This document shows, piece by piece, positions 6,668 to 13,500 of a stretch of 39,990 nt of DNA. The stretch comes from Leidyana gryllorum EB-2025a (lineage: Eukaryota > Apicomplexa). The translations under genes were made by a program, and so were the position numbers. The stretch spans positions 1-39,990 of the forward strand of contig JBLWGC010000045.1 in NCBI GenBank assembly GCA_048772705.1. Direction: 5' to 3'. Below the pieces are notes generated by a model. The model saw only the letters and a list, made by a program, of their open reading frames with translations, was not told the origin of the DNA and made no database searches. Position 1 is the first letter of the stretch; the number at the start of each line of letters is the position of its first letter.

Positions 6668-6739
6668 GGTTGCGTGGTGTAGTGGTCAGCACTGGAGACT
6701 TTGAATCTCCCGACCTGGGTTCGATTCCCGGCGCGACCT
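6668..6739 (+). tRNA. tRNA-Gln-TTG: tRNA-Gln (TTG)
   Basis: 72 nt; GGTTGCG with CGCGACC, discriminator T; anticodon TTG at 6701-6703. The only clean TTG Gln in the window. Confidence 0.92.
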
Positions 6740-6803
6740 TGGCACTGGTCCTCCGTACCCCCTGAAACTTCGCCACTCCTCTGGGGCTGCGGGGACCATC
6801 CGT

Positions 6804-6875
6804 GCAGCAATGGTCTAGTGGTTACGACGTCTGCTTCGCACGCAGAAGTCCCGATTTCGATCCTCGGTGGTTGTA
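6804..6875 (+). tRNA. tRNA-Val body with anticodon CGC
   Basis: Val body, but the loop is TTCGCAC, giving CGC (Ala). The acceptor GCAGCAA/TGGTTGT holds a mismatch and one base is missing near the variable loop. An inverted twin with the same features is at 9045. Confidence 0.78.
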
Positions 6876-6930
6876 GCTCGCAACTTTCAGCGAGAACCGA
6901 AGCAGAGAATCTCAAGCGAAACCACCTGCG

Positions 6931-7002
6931 TTTCGAGACCGGCAATCGAACCCGGGTCTTCCGCGTGACAGGCGGAGGCACTAACCACCATACTAACTCG
7001 GA
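6931..7002 (-). tRNA. tRNA-Asp-GTC: tRNA-Asp (GTC), weak acceptor
   Basis: Anticodon and T arms are sound. The acceptor TCCGAGT against TCTCGAA has two mismatches. Partner of the variant at 8918. Confidence 0.75.
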
Positions 7003-7093
7003 CCCTCTGAACACGCCGGCCTCCAATCCCAGAAGTCTTTCTATTTCGGCTCACGGACAGAAAACGTGTAAAGTGGCGAGCCAAGAACGCTCC

Positions 7094-7173
7094 GGCAAGA
7101 TGGCCGAGTGGTCTAAGGCGCTGTGTTCAGGCCGCAGTCCGAAAGGGCGTGGGTTCGAATCCCACTCTTGTCA
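7094..7173 (+). tRNA. tRNA-Leu-CAG: tRNA-Leu (CAG)
   Basis: 80 nt; GGCAAGA with TCTTGTC, discriminator A; anticodon CAG at 7128-7130. Fully paired. Confidence 0.94.
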
Positions 7174-7292
7174 GCCGTTGTATTGGCACTCGGTGAGCTA
7201 CTAGGATCCATATCCAGTCTTACCAGAACTTGAGTCTGGCACCTCGGACGACCCCTAAATCTGCGCCGTAGTTGAGAGCTTGAAGTGTCACT

Positions 7293-7327
7293 GTCGAGGT
7301 TCTGAAGTTGAGCCTGCGAACCTCGAC
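7293..7327 (+). other. Hairpin upstream of tRNA-Tyr
   Basis: GTCGAGGTT pairs with AACCTCGAC around a 17-base loop, ending 12 bases before tRNA-Tyr. Related hairpins with compensating base pairs precede the other Tyr genes. Confidence 0.6.
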
Positions 7328-7339
7328 GCGGTTGGCCGG

Positions 7340-7419
7340 CCGGGGGTAGCTCAGTTGGTAGAGCATCTGACTGTAGTACTGGCATCAGATAGTCGGCGGT
7401 TCGATTCCGTCCCACCGGA
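7340..7419 (+). tRNA. tRNA-Tyr-GTA: tRNA-Tyr (GTA) with 7-nt intron
   Basis: Anticodon GTA at 7373-7375. Intron at 7377-7383 (TACTGGC), after the base following the anticodon, the standard site. One G-A mismatch in the acceptor is shared by all Tyr copies. Confidence 0.9.
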
Positions 7420-7500
7420 AGTAGAGAGATGGTTTGAAAACTACTACTCAACCTATGTGCCAACTGGATTTAATCTGGCGATGATTCCATACATGTAGTT

Positions 7501-7573
7501 TGGATGGGCTAGGGACCGATCCAAGTACCTTTTGTACGCTAAGCGACCGCTTAACCATCTGAGCTGGCCGCCC
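7501..7573 (-). pseudogene. tRNA-Ala-like remnant
   Basis: Complement begins GGGCGGCCAGCTCAGATGG and keeps TTAGC in the loop, but stems are broken. Probably related to the Ala-like family at 8472. Confidence 0.6.
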
Positions 7574-7660
7574 GCCGTGCCTACCCCATACCATTGGCTT
7601 CTACTTTACATATTATGAACAGTCTCTTGATTGTAAAGCGGGTTTAAACACCGACCAGGC

Positions 7661-7732
7661 GGCTGTTTGATGTAGTGGTATAATTTTTCCTTCGTGTACA
7701 AGAACTCCTGAGTTCGATTCCTAGAACAGTCC
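7661..7732 (+). pseudogene. tRNA-Pro, decayed anticodon arm
   Basis: Acceptor and T arm of Pro are recognisable; the anticodon stem has mismatches and the loop reads CGT. Confidence 0.75.
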
Positions 7733-7813
7733 CGTTGCTTGTCGGTTGAGCCGACGCTCCACCTCATCTCAAGATGGTACGGCTCTCGTCCGAAGCCTCA
7801 GCTCGGGAGCTTG

Positions 7814-7886
7814 TCCACTGTAGTCTAAGTGGCTAGGGTATGCGGCTCTTACCCGCACGATCCGGGTTCAAGTCCCGGCAGTGGAA
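7814..7886 (+). tRNA. tRNA-Glu body with anticodon CTT
   Basis: Every arm is Glu and pairs fully, but the loop CTCTTAC gives CTT (Lys) instead of CTC. The partner copy at 18933 keeps CTC, so the change came after the duplication. Confidence 0.87.
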
Positions 7887-7962
7887 GTCATTGGACCATT
7901 CGAGCAAAGTGCTGCAGTAACCTCCGTCAAGAGTGACTGACTCGTGATCTTTGGCTTGCATT

Positions 7963-8055
7963 GCCTTCTTAGTTTAGGGGCAGAGCATTCGCTTAATTAA
8001 GCGAAAGTTCGCTTAATTAAGCGAAAGGTCGCCGGTTCGATTCCGGCAGAAGGCT
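7963..8055 (+). pseudogene. tRNA-Thr with duplicated anticodon arm
   Basis: 93 nt. A 20-base anticodon arm is present twice in tandem (7988-8007 and 8008-8027), each with an eight-base loop TTAATTAA instead of TTAGTAA. The rest is a perfect Thr gene. Confidence 0.92.
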
Positions 8056-8104
8056 TTGGTCACGACCCAATCAATTCTATAGCTGTTTCCCTCCTGCGCA
8101 CACT

Positions 8105-8176
8105 TAGCAGTGCGTCGTTTCGATCGACGGACCTTTGGGTTATGAGCCCAACACTCTTCCACTGAGCTACACTGCT
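8105..8176 (-). tRNA. tRNA-iMet-CAT: Initiator tRNA-Met (CAT)
   Basis: 72 nt; AGCAGTG pairs with CACTGCT so pair 1-72 is A-T; T loop ATCGAAA has A54. These are eukaryotic initiator hallmarks. Anticodon CAT. Confidence 0.95.
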
Positions 8177-8312
8177 TAGTCTGCAACATTGAAGAGGGAG
8201 CAGGAATGCGATTCTTGAGATGTTATTTGCCTTGAGTGCCGCAGTCTGCTAACGAGCTGGCTGCGTTGGTTCTAGAAACTGCTTATCTCATCGGGTCAAC
8301 CGACAACCAAGA

Positions 8313-8383
8313 GGGCTGTTCTGGGAATCGAACCAGGTCTCCTTCCACCCTAAGGAAAGATCATACCGCTAGACCAAACAGCC
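8313..8383 (-). tRNA. tRNA-Pro-AGG: tRNA-Pro (AGG)
   Basis: Anticodon AGG; one base shorter than the sister at 19410 in the T-arm/variable region, and the anticodon arm has a weak pair. Possibly impaired. Confidence 0.75.
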
Positions 8384-8471
8384 GCCCGTCTGTCGTGCAA
8401 CGCGCTGGGTACACTCGAGAAAGTGGTCATACTATGTGAAGTACCACTAAATGCGATGGGGTCTGCACAGC

Positions 8472-8543
8472 GGGAGGCTAGCCCAGATGATGAAACGGTG
8501 CTTAGTATACGAAAGGTTCCGGGATCGATTCTCAGCCCATCCG
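8472..8543 (+). tRNA. Ala-derived tRNA-like gene, loop AGT
   Basis: D arm and 3' region resemble Ala, but the anticodon stem is poor and the loop TTAGTAT reads AGT. Four copies (19570, 21720 and 23529) keep the same features, always between Pro and Tyr. Confidence 0.55.
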
Positions 8544-8646
8544 AACTACATAGATGGAACCCTCCCCAGAGTAGTCTAGTTGGCCTATCAACGCTGTCTG
8601 CCAAAACCATCAGGTTGAGTAGTACTCTGCCAATCACCCCTCTACT

Positions 8647-8726
8647 TCCGGTGGGACGGAATCGAACCGCCGACTATCTGATGCCAGCACTACAGTCAGA
8701 TGCTCTACCAACTGAGCTACCCCCGG
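8647..8726 (-). tRNA. tRNA-Tyr-GTA: tRNA-Tyr (GTA) with 7-nt intron
   Basis: Intron TGCTGGC after GTA and one base. Good D, anticodon and T arms. The downstream flank on the minus strand has no T run. Confidence 0.9.
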
Positions 8727-8732
8727 CCGTCC

Positions 8733-8826
8733 AACTGCTCCGGGGTTCAAAAGGCTTAACCCCAGATCCTCGCCCTTTCGGACTGCGGCCTGAACACAGC
8801 GCCTTAGACCACTCGGCCATCTTTGT
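8733..8826 (-). pseudogene. tRNA-Leu (CAG) with altered T arm, upstream of Tyr
   Basis: 5' two thirds is Leu-CAG; where the T arm should be lies the GGGGTT/AACCCC hairpin and no pairing acceptor. Transcribed towards Tyr, 7 bases away. Same layout at 19831, 23283 and 38821. Confidence 0.7.
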
Positions 8827-8917
8827 CGCAGTCTTGTTGGTTCGTCGCTCCACGCGTTTTTGTCCGTGAGCCGAAATAGAAAGACTTCTGGGATTGGAGG
8901 CCGGCGTGTTCGGAGCG

Positions 8918-8989
8918 TTCGAGTCAGTATAGTGGTTAGTGTCTCCGCCTGTCACGCGGAAGACCCGGGTTCGATTCCCGGTCTCGAAA
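8918..8989 (+). tRNA. tRNA-Asp-GTC: tRNA-Asp (GTC)
   Basis: Acceptor TTCGAGT against TCTCGAA: position 2 has a compensating T-A pair relative to 6931; one mismatch at 7-66. Anticodon GTC at 8951-8953. Confidence 0.83.
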
Positions 8990-9044
8990 CGCAGGTGGTT
9001 TCGCTTGAGATTCTCTGCTTCGGTTCTCGCTGAAAGTTGCGAGC

Positions 9045-9116
9045 TACAACCACCGAGGATCGAAATCGGGACTTCTGCGTGCGAAGCAGACGTCGTAACC
9101 ACTAGACCATTGCTGC
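9045..9116 (-). tRNA. tRNA-Val body with anticodon CGC
   Basis: Inverted twin of 6804, with the same CGC (Ala) anticodon and the same acceptor and T-arm changes. Both lie beside the variant Asp with the TTCGAGT-type acceptor, so the pair moved together. Confidence 0.78.
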
Positions 9117-9178
9117 ACGGATGGTCCCCGCAGCCCAAGACATGGCGAAGTTTCAGGGAGTAGTGAGGACCAGTTCCA

Positions 9179-9256
9179 AGGTCGCGCGGCGAATCGAACC
9201 CAGGTCGGGAGATTCAGAGTCTCCAGTGCTAACCACTACACGACGCAGACGCAACC
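9179..9256 (-). pseudogene. tRNA-Gln (CTG) with small insertion
   Basis: Anticodon arm is intact CTG, but six or so extra bases lie between the D stem and the 5' acceptor, and the T stem is mispaired. Confidence 0.75.
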
Positions 9257-9437
9257 GGCTCAGCCCATTCCAGAAGAGTCTGTTCCTCAACTGGACACAC
9301 GCAACACGGGTCTCTACTGACCTCTGAAATATTTTAAGTGGCTCCTGTATAAAGCGCCCAGCGTAAGCGTTGGATTTGGGTGGGACAGAAAGCTCACTTA
9401 AATCCTTGAAGCAGTTGCGCTTTTTCTCAAATGCAAC

Positions 9438-9519
9438 CGACAAGGGTGAGATTCGAACCAACGCGGGTGAAACCCACCGGCTTAGCAGGCCGCCGCCTTA
9501 ACCACTCGGCCACCTTGCC
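9438..9519 (-). tRNA. tRNA-Ser-GCT: tRNA-Ser (GCT)
   Basis: 82 nt, complete; one T-stem mismatch (GTTGG against CTCAC). Anticodon GCT. Confidence 0.87.
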
Positions 9520-9613
9520 GAGAGTGGAACGGGCTACACATTCCATCGGGAATCCCGTGCGAATTAACTTCTCGAGAATCGCATTTCGGCTACCTCTTTC
9601 ATAAGGCACATTG

Positions 9614-9685
9614 AGCAGTGTAGCTCAGTGGAAGAGTGTTGGGCTCATAACCCAAAGGTCCGTCGATCGAAACGACGCACTGCTA
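9614..9685 (+). tRNA. tRNA-iMet-CAT: Initiator tRNA-Met (CAT)
   Basis: Identical in body to 8105; anticodon CAT at 9646-9648. Here the iMet, Thr, Glu module runs inverted. Confidence 0.95.
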
Positions 9686-9733
9686 AGTGTGCGCAGGAGG
9701 GAAACAGTTATAGAATTGATTGGGTCGTGAGCA

Positions 9734-9805
9734 AGCCTTCTGCCGGAATCGAACCGGCGACCTTAGGCTTACTAATCGAATGCTCTGCCCCTACGCTAAG
9801 AAGGC
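9734..9805 (-). pseudogene. tRNA-Thr (AGT), anticodon stem broken
   Basis: Loop TTAGTAA retained, but stem TTCGA/GCCTA has three mismatches. Acceptor and T arm are perfect. Confidence 0.8.
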
Positions 9806-9881
9806 AATGTTAGCTGGAGATCACGAATCAGTCACTATTGACGGAGATCACTGGAGTAATTTGCTCGAGTACTTCAGTGAC

Positions 9882-9954
9882 TTCCACTGCCGGGACTTGA
9901 ACCCGGATCGTGCGGGTGAAAGCCGCATATCCTAGCCACTTAGACTACAGTGGA
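9882..9954 (-). tRNA. tRNA-Glu-TTC: tRNA-Glu (TTC)
   Basis: 73 nt, all arms perfect; last gene of the inverted iMet-Thr-Glu module. Confidence 0.94.
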
Positions 9955-10040
9955 CGAGTCACAACAGTTGCACTGACGAATGAGGCGCCAGAGAACTGTG
10001 AGTCGATCTCAGGTGGGAAGTTCACCTAGGTTTGGCGAGT

Positions 10041-10112
10041 GGGGGGCTATCTCAAGTGGTAGAGCGGTGACTTGGCACGCGAGAGGTCAGTTTAGACACC
10101 CATCAATGCCGC
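10041..10112 (+). pseudogene. Ala-like tRNA (loop GGC), T arm decayed
   Basis: 5' half GCTATCTCAAGTGGTAGAGC and stem GTGAC are shared with 14130, 24466 and 37175. The loop gives GGC here; the 3' half does not form a T arm. Always next to Ser-TGA or Ser-AGA. Confidence 0.6.
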
Positions 10113-10172
10113 AGGACAGGCTGAACATGGGGGCATTTGGTCACTCCTCGCGGCATGTCGAATTCGACAGTT

Positions 10173-10254
10173 GGCAACTTGCCCGAGCGGTTAAGGTGGT
10201 AGACTTGAAATCTACTGGGCCTGGCCCGCGCTGGTTCAAATCCAGCAGTTGTCG
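10173..10254 (+). tRNA. tRNA-Ser-TGA: tRNA-Ser (TGA)
   Basis: 82 nt; perfect arms, anticodon TGA at 10206-10208. Differs from Ser-AGA by one base in the anticodon and few elsewhere. Confidence 0.94.
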
Positions 10255-10331
10255 TTCGATGTGATTGGAGGGGCAGACAACAAGCCTGAAACCCGAGAAT
10301 GGTGCCTCAATCAACCATCTGCCATCTTCTC

Positions 10332-10348
10332 TGCATCTGCGGGAATCG
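10332..10348 (-). pseudogene. tRNA-Gly 3' stub
   Basis: Only the 3' acceptor and part of the T arm of Gly-GCC remain; the flank beyond continues as in the intact locus at 26265, so about 55 bases were deleted. Confidence 0.7.
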
Positions 10349-10487
10349 TTACACCTCCAGTCCTGAATACAGAACGAAGAGTCTAAACTACTCCAGGCCG
10401 TCCAACTTAGGCCGGTACATATGAACCAGGCTCATGGGATACGCGTTTCCAGAGACACACGCCCCTTCGGCAGTCCGGAAGCTCCGT

Positions 10488-10557
10488 GCAGCCATCTAGC
10501 GGTCACTACGTCTGCTTAACACGCAGAAGGTCCCGAGTTCAATCCTCGGTGGCTGTA
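10488..10557 (+). tRNA. tRNA-Val-AAC: tRNA-Val (AAC), short D region
   Basis: Anticodon, T arm and acceptor are good. About three bases are missing between acceptor and D stem, a feature shared with 13624, 17120 and 36666, so it defines a subfamily; it probably hurts the A box. Confidence 0.7.
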
Positions 10558-10609
10558 ACACGCATCGTTCAGGCAAGCATCACGGAATCTAGAGTGGAAG
10601 ACTATCTAT

Positions 10610-10681
10610 CTCCGAGACCGGGAATCGAACCCGGGTCTTCCGCGTGAGAGGCGGCCAAACTAACCACCATACTATCTCGGT
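10610..10681 (-). tRNA. tRNA-Asp body with anticodon CTC
   Basis: Asp body with loop CTCTCAC, giving CTC (Glu). The first acceptor pair and part of the D loop are also changed. Confidence 0.75.
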
Positions 10682-10776
10682 GGCTCACAAACACACCGGC
10701 CTTCAACCCCAAAAGTCCTCCCTTCTCGAGACTTCACGAACAGAAAACGTGTAAAGTGGCAAGCCAAGAACCCTTC

Positions 10777-10856
10777 GGCAAGATGGCCGAGTGGTCTAAG
10801 GCGCTGTGTTAAGGCCGCAGTCCGAAAGGGCGTGGGTTCGAATCCCACTCTTGTCA
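10777..10856 (+). tRNA. tRNA-Leu-AAG: tRNA-Leu (AAG)
   Basis: 80 nt, complete and fully paired; loop TTAAGGC. Diverges from Asp at 10610, an arrangement seen throughout the array. Confidence 0.94.
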
Positions 10857-10916
10857 GCCGTTGTATCGGCACTCGGTCAGCCACTGGATGCAGAAGGTTT
10901 TCCATGTAGAGCGGAT

Positions 10917-10988
10917 GGGCGGCTAGCTCAGATGGTAGAGCGCTCCTTTGCATGCGAGAGGTACTAGGATCCATACCCAGGTCGTCCA
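10917..10988 (+). tRNA. tRNA-Ala-TGC: tRNA-Ala (TGC), shortened anticodon stem
   Basis: GGGCGGC acceptor and loop TTTGCAT as at 32274, but one base of the 5' anticodon stem is missing. The T stem has a mismatch (ACTAGG). Confidence 0.7.
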
Positions 10989-11063
10989 AACTCAGTAGGG
11001 CGACCTGTCGGTAGTTAAATACGGAGTTGCGACCTCTAACAGAGCGTCGCATATCGCAGCTCC

Positions 11064-11136
11064 CGGCACCGCTAGGCTTCGAAACTGCGACTCTGTGGTA
11101 AACAGCTACACGCTTTGCCGACTGAGCTACAAGACC
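11064..11136 (-). pseudogene. tRNA-Asn (GTT) with decayed 3' end
   Basis: 5' part is normal Asn; the T arm and 3' acceptor are changed (GGCACC for GGTCCT on the plus strand). The twin at 32126 shares these changes. Confidence 0.75.
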
Positions 11137-11147
11137 CAGTTGCAATG

Positions 11148-11190
11148 TTCTTCCAAGCGAGGAAAAATCATACCTGCAGACCAAACAGCC
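11148..11190 (-). pseudogene. tRNA-Pro 5' half upstream of tRNA-Asn
   Basis: Pro acceptor to anticodon stem on the complement, 11 bases upstream of the Asn gene. More diverged than 25169. Confidence 0.7.
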
Positions 11191-11251
11191 CCCTGGTCGG
11201 AGCTTGTCAGCGTCTCTGTCAATCTGCCACGGCTGTTTGAGGCGTGCCTCC

Positions 11252-11304
11252 TGCGTCTGCCGTCTCGGTGGCAACGACACATTCTACCACTAGACCACAG
11301 ATGC
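11252..11304 (-). pseudogene. tRNA-Gly (GCC) lacking T arm
   Basis: 53 nt: acceptor, D arm and GCC anticodon arm remain; the T arm with the B box has been cleanly deleted. Confidence 0.85.
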
Positions 11305-11399
11305 ATGACTCGTTGTTGTTCAAGCTCGTGCACAATAACGGCCGTTTTGCTTCAAGTGAGGAGACAGGATCGAGTTGAGTGAGTATGAGGGGCAGTTCT

Positions 11400-11471
11400 G
11401 GGTACGTAGCTCAGTGGTAGAGCAGCTGACTGCAGATCAGCAAGTCCGTGGTTCAACTCCGCGCGTGCCCT
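11400..11471 (+). tRNA. tRNA-Cys-GCA: tRNA-Cys (GCA)
   Basis: 72 nt; GGGTACG pairs with CGTGCCC (one G-T), discriminator T; loop CTGCAGA, anticodon 11432-11434. Good T arm. Confidence 0.92.
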
Positions 11472-11608
11472 GAAGATGGAATGAAACGTTCGAAGGTGTT
11501 GGCTCAGCCATACCGTCATGTGATCGAGACAGGGCCTGCCTGGTTAGCTGAGGGGCAGAACCCTCGCACGGGCGCGAGGGATTTTGACACCAGATGCCAC
11601 AACCTCTC

Positions 11609-11681
11609 TGCCTCGGCTGTGGATCGAGCACGGGACTTCCAGATCTTCAGTCTGGCGCTCTCCCAACTGAGCTACCGAGGC
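11609..11681 (-). tRNA. tRNA-Phe-GAA: tRNA-Phe (GAA)
   Basis: 73 nt; near-identical to 3594 with the same acceptor and GAA loop; one T-stem change. Lies in the same setting before a decayed Ser. Confidence 0.92.
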
Positions 11682-11767
11682 GGTAGGTAGGCCCGGGAGG
11701 CGGTGAAAATAAGCAATTATCGCGGCCGTATGTGGGGCCACTCTTCGCCGCATGCCGGAAGACAGTT

Positions 11768-11838
11768 GCCAACTTGCCCGAGTGGGGAGGGGGGTAGATT
11801 GGAATTCAACTGGGCCTGGACAGATCCAGCAGTTGTCG
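11768..11838 (+). pseudogene. tRNA-Ser remnant with GGA loop
   Basis: 71 nt; loop TTGGAAT reads GGA, a Ser anticodon, but the anticodon stem and D arm are worn and about ten bases of the variable/T arm are missing. Confidence 0.7.
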
Positions 11839-11893
11839 TGCGATGTGGTTGGAGGGTTAAACACCAACTCACGCTTGAATTTCTGAATGGTGG

Positions 11894-11897
11894 AAAA
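11894..11897 (-). terminator. Short T run after tRNA-Gly
   Basis: TTTT on the minus strand, 16 nt past the Gly gene; counterpart of 362-365. Confidence 0.45.
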
Positions 11898-11913
11898 GCA
11901 ACCATGTGTCATC

Positions 11914-11984
11914 TGCATCTGCCGGGATTCGAACCCGGGTCGTCTCAATGGCAACGAGACCTTCTACCACTAGACCACAGATGC
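11914..11984 (-). tRNA. tRNA-Gly-GCC: tRNA-Gly (GCC)
   Basis: 71 nt, intact; the anticodon stem has one changed pair (TCTCG/TGAGA) and the T loop reads TTCGAAT. Anticodon GCC. Confidence 0.9.
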
Positions 11985-12065
11985 GTGACACCTTGTTGTT
12001 GAAGCTCGTACACGGTAACGGCCGTTTTTCTGAACGAATGGAATGTCCGTGGCGTGTTCGGAGCG

Positions 12066-12146
12066 TCCGAGATAGCATAGTGGTTACTATTTTCGCATGT
12101 CACGCCTAAGAAGCGGGCCGATTGCCGGTAAATGAGTCTGGAACGG
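12066..12146 (+). pseudogene. tRNA-Asp remnant
   Basis: Copy of the decayed Asp at 525 with nearly the same sequence; the shared damage predates the duplication. Confidence 0.65.
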
Positions 12147-12157
12147 GGGATGGTTTT

Positions 12158-12229
12158 GGGCCTATGGCGCAACGGTAGCGCGTCTGACTACAGATCAGAA
12201 GGTTGGGTGTTCGAATCACTCTGGGCTCA
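12158..12229 (+). tRNA. tRNA-Trp body with anticodon ACA
   Basis: Same body as 618 with full pairing, but the loop is CTACAGA, giving ACA (a Cys codon reader) instead of CCA. One base at position 34 makes the difference; base 32 is the normal C here. Confidence 0.87.
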
Positions 12230-12242
12230 ACCGGACTCTATG

Positions 12243-12247
12243 TTTTT
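12243..12247 (+). terminator. Pol III terminator T5 after Trp-type gene
   Basis: Five T residues 14 nt beyond the gene, kept in both duplicate copies. Confidence 0.6.
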
Positions 12248-12265
12248 CCCGTTTGGGGCGCAACC

Positions 12266-12345
12266 TGACAAAAGTGGGATTCGGACCCACGACCTTTCGG
12301 ACTCCGGTCTGAGCACAGCGCCTCAGACCACTCGGTCATCTTGCC
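12266..12345 (-). tRNA. tRNA-Leu-CAG: tRNA-Leu (CAG)
   Basis: As 726, with one change in the T loop (TTCGGAC on the plus strand). Anticodon CAG. Confidence 0.8.
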
Positions 12346-12439
12346 GGGATGTTGTTGGCTCGCCGCTCCACGCGTTTTCTATCCCTGGAATCTCAAGTTG
12401 GAATGACTTTTGGGGTTTCAGGCCGGTGTGTTCGGAGCG

Positions 12440-12511
12440 TCCGAGATAGTATAGTGGTTAGTATTTCCGCCTGTCACGCGGAAGACCCGGGTTCGATTCC
12501 CGGTCTCGGAG
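12440..12511 (+). tRNA. tRNA-Asp-GTC: tRNA-Asp (GTC)
   Basis: Perfect Asp gene, anticodon GTC at 12473-12475. Confidence 0.95.
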
Positions 12512-12537
12512 CACAGTTGATCTCGCTTAAGATTGTC

Positions 12538-12543
12538 TTTTTT
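12538..12543 (+). terminator. T6 run after tRNA-Asp
   Basis: Six T residues, 27 nt beyond Asp, as in the partner block. Confidence 0.5.
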
Positions 12544-12566
12544 GGTGCCCGCTGAAAGTTGCGAGC

Positions 12567-12639
12567 TACAGCCACCGAGGATCGAACTCTGGACCTTCTG
12601 CGTGTTAAGCAGACGTCGTAACCACTAGACCATGGCTGC
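12567..12639 (-). tRNA. tRNA-Val-AAC: tRNA-Val (AAC)
   Basis: 73 nt; one T-stem change (ACTCTGG on the plus strand); otherwise as 1027. Confidence 0.9.
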
Positions 12640-12703
12640 ATGGATGGTCCCCGCAGCCCAAGAGAAGTGGCGAAGCTTCAGGGAGTAGTGAGGACCAGTT
12701 CAA

Positions 12704-12773
12704 GGGTCGCGCCGGGATCGAACCCAGGTCGGAAAATCCAAAGTGTCGAGTGCTAACCACCAAGGACGCAACC
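12704..12773 (-). pseudogene. tRNA-Gln remnant (TTG-like)
   Basis: Copy of 1164, with the same missing T-arm base and altered D arm. Confidence 0.7.
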
Positions 12774-12929
12774 GGTTCAGCCCATCCCAGAAGAGTCGGA
12801 CTAGCGCTTCCTCAACTGGACACATGCAACACGGGTCTTGTATACAGACCCCAGCGTAAAGCGTTGGATTCGAGTCGGCCAAAATCCTCAGTTCAATCAT
12901 TGAAGCAGATGCGCTCTCCCGAATGCTAC

Positions 12930-13011
12930 CGACAAGGGTGAGATTCGAACTCACGCGGGTAGAACCCAACGGCTTAGCAGGCCGCCGCCTTAACCACTCG
13001 GCCACCTTGCC
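12930..13011 (-). tRNA. tRNA-Ser-GCT: tRNA-Ser (GCT)
   Basis: 82 nt; acceptor, D, anticodon and T arms all paired. The cleanest GCT copy. Confidence 0.94.
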
Positions 13012-13120
13012 GACGACATGTCTTACTCGCTGGCACTTTTTCACAACGGTTTGGGGTCCTGGTCAAGCTTGCTGAACCGTATGTGACATCACTGGCCGCA
13101 AAATGCCGAGTTCGACAGGT

Positions 13121-13202
13121 GGCAACTTGCCCGAGTGGTTAAGGGGGTAGACTCGAAATCTACTGGGCCTGGCCCGCGCTGGTTCAAATCCAGCAGTTGT
13201 CG
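13121..13202 (+). tRNA. tRNA-Ser-CGA: tRNA-Ser (CGA)
   Basis: Full 82 nt Ser body; anticodon CGA at 13154-13156, the only CGA in the window. The partner at 1578 has AGA and is truncated. CGA is a normal Ser anticodon. Confidence 0.92.
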
Positions 13203-13266
13203 TGCGATGTGGTGGAAATGATGCAATTCCCAGCATCAAAAACTCATATGGGTCGAGACAGGGAAT

Positions 13267-13338
13267 GCCTCCTTAGCTTAGGGGCAGAGCATTCGCTTTC
13301 TAAGCGAAAGGTCGCTGGTTCGGTTCCGGCAGGAGGCT
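13267..13338 (+). tRNA. tRNA-Thr body with anticodon TCT
   Basis: Acceptor GCCTCCT/AGGAGGC and all stems as in Thr-TGT at 34183, but loop TTTCTAA gives TCT (Arg). The T loop has one change (TTCGGTT). Confidence 0.85.
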
Positions 13339-13377
13339 TCAGTCATTAGCCTAAACATGGTTGCGATCATCCGCCCG

Positions 13378-13421
13378 CATTTCCGGACGGCGGCTTGCAC
13401 ACAGCACTCGGCCATCTTGCC
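13378..13421 (-). pseudogene. tRNA-Leu 5' fragment
   Basis: Acceptor plus a worn anticodon arm; most of the D arm and everything 3' of the variable arm is missing. Same fragment at 34297. Confidence 0.6.
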
Positions 13422-13500
13422 GAAGTGTTACCCGTTTCCTGTCCGTGAAATCTCTAAATGCGAGGACTTCTGGGGTTGGAGGCCGGCATCTTTACTAGCG

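Larger units (their letters stand above)
7810..8995. repeat. Segmental duplication, copy 1 (partner 18930-20092)
   Basis: Glu, Thr, iMet, Pro, Ala-like, Tyr, Leu remnant and Asp with spacers recur about 11.1 kb downstream. The offset drops by about 20 bases after the Thr anticodon-arm duplication at 7988. Confidence 0.85.
11885..13173. repeat. Segmental duplication, copy 2 (partner 350-1630)
   Basis: Gene order and spacers as in copy 1. Notable differences: the Trp anticodon, and an intact Ser at the end in place of the truncated one. Confidence 0.85.

Noticed and set aside
11768-11838. Functional Ser-GGA tRNA
   Set aside because: The loop does read GGA, but the D, anticodon-stem and T regions are too damaged for a working tRNA.
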